Assembly: GCF_004296935.1 (NCBI RefSeq)
Contig: NZ_SCVH01000143.1
Coordinates: 1-36,875, forward strand
Origin: Reyranella sp.
GTDB lineage: Bacteria; Pseudomonadota; Alphaproteobacteria; Reyranellales; Reyranellaceae
Length of the DNA stretch: 36,875 nt
Reading direction: 5' to 3'
Under the pieces are notes generated by a model. It worked only from the letters and a program-made list of their open reading frames with translations. It had not been told where the DNA came from and ran no database searches. This document shows, piece after piece, positions 17,865 to 25,159 of this stretch (positions are counted from its first letter, which is position 1; each line of letters starts with the position of its first letter). The position numbers and the translations under genes are program-made.

Positions 17865-18332
17865 CTATTCCTTCCACGGCGGCGCCAGCGCGGCCGCGCG
17901 AGCACGTTCGGGGATCTTGTCTGCATCGGGCACCTTGAACACGCCGGACGACACCAGGACGATCTCGCCACCGCAGATCAGATCGCAGGTGCAGAAGCAG
18001 AAGTTCACCGTGCGCCGTGCGATGCGGGCCTTGCCTTCAAGCCACTGACCGAGCTTGGCGCCGCGCACGAACTCGCTGGTGAGCGAGATGGTGGGATGCG
18101 GCCAGAATATGCCCGTCGAAAACCCCGAGCCCACGCCCATCACCATGTCCGCGACGGTGACCAGCAGGCCGCCGTGCGCCCAGCCCATCGGATTGCCGTG
18201 CTTCCTTTCCAGCGGCAGGCCGATGCGAAGGCCATCGGCCTCGGCCTTGAACCAGAGCGGACCTGCGAGCTGGATGAACTCGTCGCGGACGTCGAGCTTG
18301 CGAAAGCCTTCAGGGACAAGCGTATCGGTCAT
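17865..18332 (-). CDS. PaaI-type hot-dog thioesterase
   Basis: A 155-residue single hot-dog-domain protein. The PaaI core is visible as KHGNPMGWAHGGLLVTVADMVMGVGSGF, with the HGG turn, and TISLTSEFVRGAKLGQWLEGKARI. It should hydrolyse acyl- or aryl-CoA thioesters in the cytoplasm. The ATG at 18332 overlaps the stop of the upstream thioesterase gene as ATGA. Its TAG stop directly abuts the stop of the convergent membrane-protein gene, so no terminator space exists between them. Confidence 0.9.
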   Translation of the reverse strand: MTDTLVPEGFRKLDVRDEFIQLAGPLWFKAEADGLRIGLPLERKHGNPMGWAHGGLLVTVADMVMGVGSGFSTGIFWPHPTISLTSEFVRGAKLGQWLEGKARIARRTVNFCFCTCDLICGGEIVLVSSGVFKVPDADKIPERARAAALAPPWKE

Positions 18333-18772
18333 GTCGACAATCCATCCTGGGAGGCGGCGAGGCGGTCGAGCAGGGCGCGCACGGCCGGCTCGAACGGCGT
18401 GCTGCGATGGGTCTCCTCGTTCAACGACACCATGATGACACGCTGGACGGCGGTGCAGTTGCCGTCGCCGTCGAACAGGCCCTGGCCGATGACGCACTTG
18501 CGCTCGTGCGCTTCGATCAATCGCGCGCAGGCCGTGGCTGTGCCGGGGTAGAACATCTGGCGCTTGAAGTCGGCCTCGATGCGGCCGATGACCAGGCGAA
18601 AGCGCGGCAACCCGGTCCGCACGATCTGGCGCAGATAGGATACGCGTGCGTTCTCCAGCAGCTCGATGAACGCCCCGTTGTTGACATGGCCGTTGGCATC
18701 GACGTCGGCGAAGCGGAGGTTTTCGGAGGTCGAGAAGCCGTAGATGCCGCGAACGGCGAGATCGAATGCCAT
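18329..18772 (-). CDS. Acyl-CoA thioesterase, 4HBT family
   Basis: A 147-residue hot-dog protein of the 4-hydroxybenzoyl-CoA thioesterase type. The active-site block is RFADVDANGHVNNGAFIELLENARV, with the catalytic Asp and the HVNN motif; FKRQMFYPGTATACARLIE follows. It is coupled by ATGA to the downstream PaaI-type gene and lies 5 bp after the VOC gene, so it belongs to the four-gene acyl-CoA operon 20078-17865. Confidence 0.9.
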   Translation of the reverse strand: MAFDLAVRGIYGFSTSENLRFADVDANGHVNNGAFIELLENARVSYLRQIVRTGLPRFRLVIGRIEADFKRQMFYPGTATACARLIEAHERKCVIGQGLFDGDGNCTAVQRVIMVSLNEETHRSTPFEPAVRALLDRLAASQDGLST

Positions 18773-18777
18773 GAAGT

Positions 18778-19623
18778 CTAACGCTCCGCGAATTCCAGGG
18801 TCAGGTGTGCGGCCTCAGAGGGCGGCACGATCAGCCGGCCAGCGCCGGGCTTCACGACCTTTACGCCATTCCTGGCGAGCAGGGCCTCGCAGGCGGCAAG
18901 GCTGTCGACGCGCACCGTGAGCAGGGCTGGATGATCACCCGGACGGACCGGCGTCACGCCAGAGTAGCGCGCCATGTAGTCCTTGCGTGTGAGGTAGCGG
19001 ATCGGCTGCGTGCCGGTATTCGCCACCAGCCCATCGCCGTCGCGCATCGTCGACCCGGCGCCAAAATACTTTTCGAGTTCGGACGCCCACTTGGCGGGCT
19101 GCTCGGCAATCACGGTGACGCCCAGGATGCCGCGCGCGCCGTTGGGGTGCTTCGCCCACTCCCCGCGATAGACGAATTCCGGCGTCAGATGCTCGCAGAC
19201 GAAGAAACCGACCACCGGCATGTTGGTCTTGGGGATGCGCACGGTGCGGAACCTGGCGTGCTCGATCTTGCCCGCGACCTCGACGGCCCGGTCGAAGAAC
19301 AGGGGCGCGTCGGGCCGCAGCCCGGCCTGCTTGAAGGCGTCGAAGGCGAGGTCGGCGCCATCGGTCGCCAGCGCCACGTTGGCGAGCCCGCCGCCGCCTT
19401 TCAGCCATTCGCGGCGCTCGGCGTTGAACTCGGTATCCTCGACGATGCCCAGGATCTCGAAGTAGTCGTCGTCGAAGATCATCAGATGGTTGGCGGTCCC
19501 GAGCTTCTTGTGGAAGCCGCGCGGCTGGACCTGGAAGCCGAGGCGTCGGTAGGCCGTCTCCGCCGCGTCGATGCCGTCGACCATGACCACGACATGGTCG
19601 AGCCCCTTGACCGCGCGCTTCAT
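18778..19623 (-). CDS. VOC (glyoxalase-like) family protein
   Basis: A 281-residue two-module vicinal-oxygen-chelate protein. The N-terminal module begins VKGLDHVVVMVDGIDAAETAYRRLGFQV, where the His is a metal ligand, with HLMIFDDDYFEILGI as its second strand pair. The second module includes GILGVTVIAEQP and ends HLTLEFAE, supplying the usual last Glu ligand. The long glyoxalase-like type is often found beside MaoC and thioesterase genes; the substrate is unknown. The ATG at 19623 overlaps the MaoC stop as ATGA, which decides the start. Confidence 0.88.
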   Translation of the reverse strand: MKRAVKGLDHVVVMVDGIDAAETAYRRLGFQVQPRGFHKKLGTANHLMIFDDDYFEILGIVEDTEFNAERREWLKGGGGLANVALATDGADLAFDAFKQAGLRPDAPLFFDRAVEVAGKIEHARFRTVRIPKTNMPVVGFFVCEHLTPEFVYRGEWAKHPNGARGILGVTVIAEQPAKWASELEKYFGAGSTMRDGDGLVANTGTQPIRYLTRKDYMARYSGVTPVRPGDHPALLTVRVDSLAACEALLARNGVKVVKPGAGRLIVPPSEAAHLTLEFAER

Positions 19624-20078
19624 GCCGGCCGCCTCCGCACCATGTTGATGCCCTTCACCGTCACCACCAGTTCGCCCTTCTGGTTGGTGGCCCCCCAATG
19701 CTCGTGGATGATGCCGAGGTCCGGCCGGCTCCTGGAAGGCACTTTCGACGCGCATTCGACCCAGGCGGTGAGCGTGTCGCCCGGCCGGACCGGTTTCAGC
19801 CAGCGGATCTCGTCGAGGCCGGGGGAACCCAGGGCCGTGCGCGTGTCGATGTAGTTGTCGACGAACAGCCGCATCAATTTGGAGGTGACGTGCCATCCCG
19901 AGGCAATCAGACCGCCGAACATCGAAGCGCGGGCCGCTTCGGCGTCGAGGTGGAAGCTCTGGGGATCGTAGAGCCTGGCGAACTCGACGATCTCCTGCTC
20001 GGTGAAGGCCGTGGACCCCAGCGGGTACTTCTTGCCGACGTCGTAATCTTCCCAGTAGCGTGGGTTTTCGGACTGCAT
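19620..20078 (-). CDS. MaoC-like enoyl-CoA hydratase
   Basis: A 152-residue hot-dog protein with MaoC motifs: FARLYDPQSFHLDAEAARAS carries the hydratase Asp and His, and FGGLIASGWHVTSKLMRLF follows. The N-terminus RYWEDYDVGKKYPLGSTAFTEQEIVEFA is typical. The first in-frame ATG is at 20078. It is the first gene of a tightly coupled unit (MaoC, VOC, 4HBT thioesterase, PaaI thioesterase) and is divergent from the cyclase gene across 88 bp. Confidence 0.9.
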   Translation of the reverse strand: MQSENPRYWEDYDVGKKYPLGSTAFTEQEIVEFARLYDPQSFHLDAEAARASMFGGLIASGWHVTSKLMRLFVDNYIDTRTALGSPGLDEIRWLKPVRPGDTLTAWVECASKVPSRSRPDLGIIHEHWGATNQKGELVVTVKGINMVRRRPA

Positions 20079-20166
20079 GGCATCGGTCTTCGCAGAGCAT
20101 GAGCCGGCACGCAAGCATGTCCTCGGCTGCCTGCTGTGGTAGCCTCGGGGCCGGATTTTCAAAGCG

Positions 20167-21771
20167 ATGAACGATACAACCCCCGTCCGGCGGCTCACCA
20201 CCATCCTCGCCATCGACGTCGTGGCCTTCAGCACCATGTCGGCGCGCGACGAGGAGCATGCGCTCGCCCTGCTGGGCGCGCGCATGGATGCCGCCGGCAC
20301 CCTGATCCGCCAGCATCGCGGCCGCGTCTTCAAGCTGACCGGCGACGGCCTGCTGGCGGAGTTCGCCAGTCCCGTCGAGGCCGTCCGCGCCGCGCTCGAG
20401 ATCCAGGAGGCGATGCGCGCCGCCAACGCGCCGGCCAGCGCGGACGACCAGCTCCAACTGCGCATTGGCGTCAATCTGGGCGATGTCGTCGAAAGCGGCG
20501 ACGATCTCATGGGCGACGCCGTCAATGTCGCGGTGCGTCTGGAATCAATCGCAACGACCGGCGGCATCTGCGTGTCGTCGTCGGTCTACGACCAGATCAT
20601 CGGCAAGCTCATGCTGGGCGCAGTGGATATCGGCGAGCAGCACGTCAAGAACATCCCGCGCCCGATCCATGCCTACCGCCTGACCGTGGACGGCCAGCCT
20701 GCGCCACCGGCGGCCGCTCCCAAGCCGGCTCCGCGGGCGCGCCTCTACCTGGTCGGCGGCGCGATCACGGCCCTCGCCATCGCCGCGGCGGGGGTGACCT
20801 GGTTCCTGCGCGAGGGGCCGTCGCCTGCCGTTGTCACGCCACAGGCGGCCGAAGCTCCTGCACCTGCGCCAGCGATGGCTGCGACATCCGAACCACGGCC
20901 ACCGGCGGCAGCGCCGGCACCGCCTCCTCCGCCGGCGCCGCCCCGGCTTTACTCACCCACCGACGTGCCGTTCGTGCCCGACTTCCGCCGCCGGACCCTG
21001 GAAAACTATGGCCGTGCCGAGGGCTCCAAGGCGCTGGCGCTGAACGTGCGCGGCTTCTTCGGCTTCGCGACGCGGCGGATCGACGACGCCACCGCGCGGC
21101 GCGTCGCGCTCGACGATTGCAACAAGATCGTCCAGAAGGAGGTCCCGATCCTCCGCGACTTCGATCGCTGCCAGTTGTACGCCGTTGGCAATGACGTCGT
21201 CTGGTCGTTCCGCGCGCCGGCCATGCCGCCGCCGCCCTTCATTCCGACGACCCGCCCGAACCCGCCGATCCCCTTCGATCCGGCGACCGCGCCGCTGCTC
21301 AACGACAATGCCCGCAGGCTTCTCGCCGAGCATTACCTGAAAGCCGATCGCAGCCGGGCCCTCGTCCTGGGACGCAACCGCGTGGACTGGTGGTCGCCCA
21401 GCGAGACCGCGGTCGACTCGATCCGGCGCAACCTGCAGATCTGCGGCCACCTGACGGGCCGCCCCTGCGTCGTCTACGCCGTCGACAACGAGGCGATCGT
21501 GCGCACGCCACAGCGCATGCGTGCCGTCGACGTGTTCGTGCCGCAGGACATCGCGGGCCTCGACGATACCCAGCGCGAGGCACTGCATCGATACCTGATC
21601 GCCGACGACTGGCGCGCCGTCGCGGTATCGCGCAACGGCCGCCTCGGCATCGTCTCCGGACGGTCGAGCGAACGCACGGCGATCGACGATGCGATCCGCG
21701 GATGCGCCCAGGCCGGGGGCGCCGAGTGCGCAATATCGGCGGTGGGACCTTTCCTGGTGGCGCCGAAATAG
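20167..21771 (+). CDS. Class III adenylate/guanylate cyclase with triplicated C-terminal domain
   Basis: A 534-residue membrane cyclase. The catalytic domain (about 8-170) has the two metal-binding Asp (D17 in LAIDVVAFS, D60 in LTGDGLLAEF), K56, and transition-state residues N120 and R124 in GDAVNVAVRLES, so it looks active. A single transmembrane helix at about 193-214 and a Pro/Ala-rich linker (217-260) lead to a C-terminal half that I read as three diverged copies of one unit at about 264-348, 372-447 and 457-532. Each has a conserved Y/A-rich helix, an RALAL-like strand, a paired Cys (318/335, 426/434, 513/521) and, in the first two, CxxYAV. The C-terminal half should be extracytoplasmic, with disulfides possible. 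Catalytic-first topology with a C-terminal sensor is the reverse of the common layout. Start ATG 20167. Confidence 0.88.
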   Translation: MNDTTPVRRLTTILAIDVVAFSTMSARDEEHALALLGARMDAAGTLIRQHRGRVFKLTGDGLLAEFASPVEAVRAALEIQEAMRAANAPASADDQLQLRIGVNLGDVVESGDDLMGDAVNVAVRLESIATTGGICVSSSVYDQIIGKLMLGAVDIGEQHVKNIPRPIHAYRLTVDGQPAPPAAAPKPAPRARLYLVGGAITALAIAAAGVTWFLREGPSPAVVTPQAAEAPAPAPAMAATSEPRPPAAAPAPPPPPAPPRLYSPTDVPFVPDFRRRTLENYGRAEGSKALALNVRGFFGFATRRIDDATARRVALDDCNKIVQKEVPILRDFDRCQLYAVGNDVVWSFRAPAMPPPPFIPTTRPNPPIPFDPATAPLLNDNARRLLAEHYLKADRSRALVLGRNRVDWWSPSETAVDSIRRNLQICGHLTGRPCVVYAVDNEAIVRTPQRMRAVDVFVPQDIAGLDDTQREALHRYLIADDWRAVAVSRNGRLGIVSGRSSERTAIDDAIRGCAQAGGAECAISAVGPFLVAPK

Positions 21772-21774
21772 CTA

Positions 21775-21951
21775 GTGGGCGATCGCCTCGGGCACGCGTA
21801 GCGCGCGGAAGCCGAGCTCGCGCGGCACGAAGCCCGCCTCCTCCCACTTCGGGCCGTGCGGGCGCACCCGCACGTCGACGAAGCGGCGGAGCTGGGCGCG
21901 GATGAGGTCGTGGTCTTCGCTGAAGATGGGGTGTGTCCTGGCGGCGGGATG
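21775..21951 (-). pseudogene. Acyl-CoA dehydrogenase N-terminal remnant
   Basis: On the minus strand an open stretch between stops at 21954-21952 and 21774-21772 encodes HPIFSEDHDLIRAQLRRF, then VDVRVRPHGPKWEEAGFVPRE and LGFRALRVPEAIAH. This reads like the first 60 or so residues of an acyl-CoA dehydrogenase (family pattern: HPIFSEEHDLIR...RFV...V.PH...WE..G.VPRE). There is no start codon upstream of the homology, about eight residues seem deleted after VPRE, and the catalytic domain is absent. It lies exactly between the cyclase and the thioesterase gene and is best explained as a decayed fragment. Homology is from recognition, not a search. Confidence 0.65.
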
Positions 21952-21966
21952 CTACACTTGCGCCCC

Positions 21967-22410
21967 ATGTCGCGCGACAAACGCCTGCAAGACCGCTCGA
22001 TCTACCCACACTGGTGCACCGACACGGTGCGCTTCTCCGACCAGGACGCGGCCGGCCACATCAACAACGTGGCGCTCTGCGCCTATCTCGAGACCGCCCG
22101 CCTCACCTTCATCCGCGATATGGGCATGATGGGCCGCAGCGAGGACGGCGTACGCGGCATCTCGGCCGGCATGAACGTGAGCTTCCTGGCCGAGTCCCAT
22201 TGGCCGGGCCAGGTCGAGCTGGGGACCGGGGTGATCAGAATCGGCACCAGCTCGGTCACCGTCGGATCGGCCGCTTTCAAGGACGGGGCCTGCATCGTCG
22301 CGGCCGAGATGACGGTGGTCCGACTCAAGGGAAAAACGCCCCACCCGATCGGCCCGGAACTGCGGTCGGCCCTGGATAAGTACCGTCTGAAGGGCTTTCA
22401 GGCCGCTTGA
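21967..22410 (+). CDS. Acyl-CoA thioesterase, 4HBT family
   Basis: A 147-residue hot-dog thioesterase. The active-site region is VRFSDQDAAGHINNVALCAYLETARLTF, with the conserved Asp and HINN; NVSFLAESHWPGQVELGTGVIRIGTSS follows. The N-terminus is MSRDKRLQDRSIYPHW. ATG 21967 is chosen; an in-frame ATG at 21949 would add six residues and has a GGCGGCGGG stretch upstream, so it cannot be excluded. The stop overlaps the -35 box of the downstream bfd promoter. Confidence 0.88.
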   Translation: MSRDKRLQDRSIYPHWCTDTVRFSDQDAAGHINNVALCAYLETARLTFIRDMGMMGRSEDGVRGISAGMNVSFLAESHWPGQVELGTGVIRIGTSSVTVGSAAFKDGACIVAAEMTVVRLKGKTPHPIGPELRSALDKYRLKGFQAA

Positions 22411-22435
22411 CCGGGTCCGGGGTGGCACCTATCTT
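22407..22435 (+). promoter_or_regulatory. Sigma-70-type promoter of bfd
   Basis: The -35 box is TTGACC at 22407-22412 and the -10 box TATCTT at 22430-22435, separated by exactly 17 bp. The predicted start of transcription, about 22442, falls at the left edge of the Fur-like operator. The -35 box overlaps the stop codon of the thioesterase gene. Confidence 0.6.
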
Positions 22436-22440
22436 TGCGC

Positions 22441-22457
22441 TTGCGAGTAAGTCGCAA
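22441..22457. promoter_or_regulatory. Fur-like operator (perfect 6-5-6 palindrome)
   Basis: TTGCGAGTAAGTCGCAA is a perfect inverted repeat TTGCGA-N5-TCGCAA. It resembles the Fur/Irr-type iron boxes of alphaproteobacteria and lies over the predicted transcription start, 25 bp before the bfd ATG. Binding there would block transcription when iron is plentiful. The match to a Fur consensus is from memory. Confidence 0.6.
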
Positions 22458-22482
22458 CTGCACGGAAACGGTCGCCACGTCC

Positions 22483-22686
22483 ATGTATCTCTGCATCTGT
22501 CGGGCCATTCGGGAACGCGATGTCGACGCCGCCGTCCGTGCGGGCGCCCGGCGTCCCGCCGACGTGTTCCGGGCCTGCGGCACCAGCCCGCAATGCGGCA
22601 CCTGCGCCTGCGATCTCCGCCAGCGCATCGCCCAGACCATCGCCCATGAAGAGGCCTGCCAGCCCTCGTTGCTGGCCGCCGACTAG
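22483..22686 (+). CDS. bfd: Bacterioferritin-associated ferredoxin Bfd
   Basis: A 67-residue [2Fe-2S] protein of the BFD family. The cluster Cys pattern is C4, C6 in MYLCICRAI and C38, C41 in CGTSPQCGTCACDLR. Bfd passes electrons to heme in bacterioferritin so that stored iron is released. The ATG at 22483 starts exactly at the family N-terminus. It is preceded by a sigma-70-type promoter and a Fur-like palindrome. The stop codon overlaps that of convergent bfr (shared CTAG at 22683-22686). Confidence 0.92.
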   Translation: MYLCICRAIRERDVDAAVRAGARRPADVFRACGTSPQCGTCACDLRQRIAQTIAHEEACQPSLLAAD

Positions 22687-23168
22687 CTCGAGGCTTCGCC
22701 CTCGCCGATCTGGGTCTGCAGATAGTTCTGCTCGCCGACCTTCTCGAGCAGGCCGAGTTCGGTTTCGAGGAAGTCGATGTGCTCCTCGGCATCCTCGAGG
22801 ATGTCGACCGCGATCTCGCGGCTGACGTAATCCTTCGCCGTCTCGCAATGCGTCACCGCCGCCACCAGGGCGGTGCGTGCCGCGGTCTCCAGCTTGAGGT
22901 CGGCGGCGAGGCATTCGGGAACCGTCTCGCCGACCACCAGCTTGCCGACGTCCTGGAGATTGGGCAGCCCGTCCAGGATCAGGATGCGCTTGATCAGCTT
23001 GTCGGCGTGCTTCATCTCGCCGATCGATTCCTCGTAGATCTTCTTGCCCAGCCGCTCGAAGCCCCAATGGCTCATCATCCGGGCGTGCAGGAAGTACTGG
23101 TTGATGGCCGTCAACTCGTTCTTCAGGAGCTTGTTCAGTTCGGCGATGATCTGCGGATTGCCCTTCAT
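22683..23168 (-). CDS. bfr: Bacterioferritin Bfr (E127-equivalent replaced)
   Basis: A 161-residue heme-binding ferritin that oxidises and stores iron as a 24-mer. Ferroxidase and heme ligands align without gaps to E. coli Bfr: E18, E51, heme Met52, H54, E94 and H130 are present. The position of the bridging ferroxidase Glu127 is Ala here (ILEDAEEHID where E. coli has ILRDEEGHID). The ATG at 23168 has GGAGG upstream. bfd is the electron partner and lies tail to tail with it. The Ala could mean weaker ferroxidase activity or a heteromer with another Bfr; the comparison with E. coli is from memory. Confidence 0.93.
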   Translation of the reverse strand: MKGNPQIIAELNKLLKNELTAINQYFLHARMMSHWGFERLGKKIYEESIGEMKHADKLIKRILILDGLPNLQDVGKLVVGETVPECLAADLKLETAARTALVAAVTHCETAKDYVSREIAVDILEDAEEHIDFLETELGLLEKVGEQNYLQTQIGEGEASS

Positions 23169-23375
23169 GGCAAGCCTCCTGGGTCATGGGTGTTGCCTAG
23201 AGATACTCGCGGAAGCATCTGACGCAACCACAGAGTACGCGACTGAGAACCGTTCGCTGAGAAGTCTATGCGCCCACGCCGGTGCCTGGAAAGCGCCTGT
23301 GAAAATGAGGCGCAACAAAAGCATCGCGCGCGCGTTGCATAGTGTCGGTCGACGTCAACACCGGGAGTACCGATC

Positions 23376-24011
23376 ATGCCGCTGGACAAAGCGAAGGCCC
23401 CCTTCACCCTTCCCAAGCTGCCCTACGCCGAGGATGCGCTGGCGCCGGTGATCTCGGCCAAGACCATCTCCTTCCATTACGGCAAGCATCACGCGACCTA
23501 TATCAAGACACTGAACGAGTTGATCGCGGGCACGGCCTACGAGGGTCTGTCGCTCGGCGAGATCGTGGCCCGCGCGGCCGGCGACAAGGACGCGGCAGCC
23601 AGGAAAATCTTCAACAACGCCGCCCAGGCCTGGAATCACGACTTCTACTGGCACAGCATGACGCCACCGAATGGCAAGGGGAGCGGTGCGCCCACGGGCA
23701 AGATCAAGGACGCGCTGGAGAAGAGCTTCGGTGATCTCGATGCCTTCAAGAAGGCCTTCAGCCTGGCCGCCGTCGGCCAGTTCGGCAGCGGCTGGGCCTG
23801 GCTGGTCAAGGGCAAGGACGGCGCGCTCAAGATCGAGGCGACGTCCAATGCCGACAGCCCCATCGCCCGCGGCGGCACGCCGCTGCTGGTCGCCGACGTC
23901 TGGGAGCACGCCTACTACCTCGACTACCAGAACCGCCGCCCCGACCATATCGCGGCCTGGCTGGACAAGCTCGTGAACTGGTCGTTCGCCGAGGACAATC
24001 TCGGCCAGTAG
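23376..24011 (+). CDS. sodB: Iron superoxide dismutase SodB
   Basis: A 211-residue Fe/Mn-family superoxide dismutase without a signal peptide, so cytoplasmic. The metal-ligand blocks are SFHYGKHHATY, WNHDFYWHSM and DVWEHAYYLDY. The Fe-type Gln is present in NNAAQAWNHDFYW, pointing to iron rather than manganese. The ATG at 23376 has a GGGAG ribosome-binding site 9 bp upstream. It lies beside bfr and bfd as an iron/oxidative-stress group. The 207-bp leader between bfr and sodB shows no further gene; no clear iron box was found there. Confidence 0.96.
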   Translation: MPLDKAKAPFTLPKLPYAEDALAPVISAKTISFHYGKHHATYIKTLNELIAGTAYEGLSLGEIVARAAGDKDAAARKIFNNAAQAWNHDFYWHSMTPPNGKGSGAPTGKIKDALEKSFGDLDAFKKAFSLAAVGQFGSGWAWLVKGKDGALKIEATSNADSPIARGGTPLLVADVWEHAYYLDYQNRRPDHIAAWLDKLVNWSFAEDNLGQ

Positions 24012-24044
24012 CGGCTCGGCCAATAGCGGCTCGGCTAGTAGCGG
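24000..24044. repeat. Three tandem 15-bp repeats over two convergent stop codons
   Basis: The copies are CTCGGCCAGTAGCGG (24000-24014), CTCGGCCAATAGCGG (24015-24029) and CTCGGCTAGTAGCGG (24030-24044). Each differs by one or two bases. The sodB TAG stop (24009-24011) is in the first copy and the LpxR-like stop is in the third. Every unit contains an in-frame TAG on the plus strand. Confidence 0.8.
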
Positions 24045-25123
24045 AATGTCAGATTGACCGAGCCGAACTGGGTGAAGCGGTCCTGCTGGTAGAACTCGGG
24101 CGTGCGCAACACCTGCGTGTAGGTGAAGCGCACGCCGCCGTAGAGCAGCGCGAAGCCGACCTGGGCCTCGCCGACGAAGGGACGGTGGCCGACGCTCAGG
24201 CTGTCGCCGTCGGTGTTGCCGTCGAGAAAGATGTTGCGCCCGACCACCTGGGCGTCGAGGCCGGCGAACAGATACCAGCCAAAGCTGCCGTCACCGATGA
24301 ACGCCTCCGAGCCGGGCAGCGCCGGCCGCGCGCGCGTCGGGCCGAAATCGTCACGCAGGTTCTTGCCGATGCGCGCCGTGCCGCCCGCGCTGGCGTAGGT
24401 CGCGACGTTGCCCAGCGCCGCGCCGATGCGCGGGATGAAATCGAACTCCAGCTTGGGATCCTCGATCAGCACGGACCGCCCGGTGCGCCAGCGGCGCTCG
24501 AAGGCAAGCCCCAGGGTCGGCTCGTTGTGCAGCTGGTTCGCCCAGCCATAGGTCGGCGAGACGCCGATCAGGGTGTGCCAGTTGTTCTGCACGAACGAGC
24601 CGCCCGCCGCCGGGCCGATCACGCCGACGTCGAGTTGCAACGTGTCGAGCCGCACCGGCTCGTCGGTGCCGGTCTTCGGGTCGGGTCGCTTGTAGGTGTA
24701 TTGAAGCGCGACGGAGCCATAGAGCCATGCCGCATAGGGCCGGTCGTTGTAGATCGGCTGCGTGGCGTAGGTATCCTCAGGCGTATAGATGTTCTGACCG
24801 AACGACACGGCGACGCGGCGGATCACCGATGTTGCCGCCGCCTCGCCGAAGAATGTCGGCACGGTGGTTGCGGCGACCAGGCCGGGCAGCATCTCGGTCA
24901 GTGCCGGCGACAGCCAGCCCACTCGAAGGCCGCTGGTGTAGTCGCGATCGGTCCGGGCAAGGCGGTTGAAGACGTCGTTCTCGACCTGGAATGTGTAGAT
25001 GCTGCGCTGCTCGTCTTCCGTCGCGGAGGTACGCGGCGGCGCCGTCTGCGCAGCGAGGCCGGGGATGTTCGCCAGAAGTGCCGCCATCGTGAGCACGATG
25101 GTCGTGGCGACTTTTCCTTCCAT
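24035..25123 (-). CDS. LpxR-like lipid A deacylase (DUF2219)
   Basis: A 362-residue predicted outer-membrane beta-barrel. The signal peptide is MEGKVATTIVLTMAALLANIPGLAAQ. LpxR hallmarks are FQVENDVFNR (N49, D50) with DRDYTSGLRVGW after it, and a His183 in SFVQNNWHTLIG. These correspond to the catalytic Asn-Asp and His of LpxR, which removes the 3'-acyloxyacyl group of lipid A. The ATG is at 25123. The last residues are NLTFRY, an aromatic terminus. It lies 36 bp downstream of an MFS gene and may be co-transcribed. Substrate here is unproven. Confidence 0.85.
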   Translation of the reverse strand: MEGKVATTIVLTMAALLANIPGLAAQTAPPRTSATEDEQRSIYTFQVENDVFNRLARTDRDYTSGLRVGWLSPALTEMLPGLVAATTVPTFFGEAAATSVIRRVAVSFGQNIYTPEDTYATQPIYNDRPYAAWLYGSVALQYTYKRPDPKTGTDEPVRLDTLQLDVGVIGPAAGGSFVQNNWHTLIGVSPTYGWANQLHNEPTLGLAFERRWRTGRSVLIEDPKLEFDFIPRIGAALGNVATYASAGGTARIGKNLRDDFGPTRARPALPGSEAFIGDGSFGWYLFAGLDAQVVGRNIFLDGNTDGDSLSVGHRPFVGEAQVGFALLYGGVRFTYTQVLRTPEFYQQDRFTQFGSVNLTFRY

Positions 25124-25159
25124 GACACGAGTAACGCAGCAACGCTCGATGGGTTGCGC

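Noticed and set aside
23312-23343. GCAAC/GTTGC inverted repeat upstream of sodB as an iron box
   Set aside because: A 5-bp arm with a 17-nt loop is expected by chance in this sequence and does not match the bfd palindrome.
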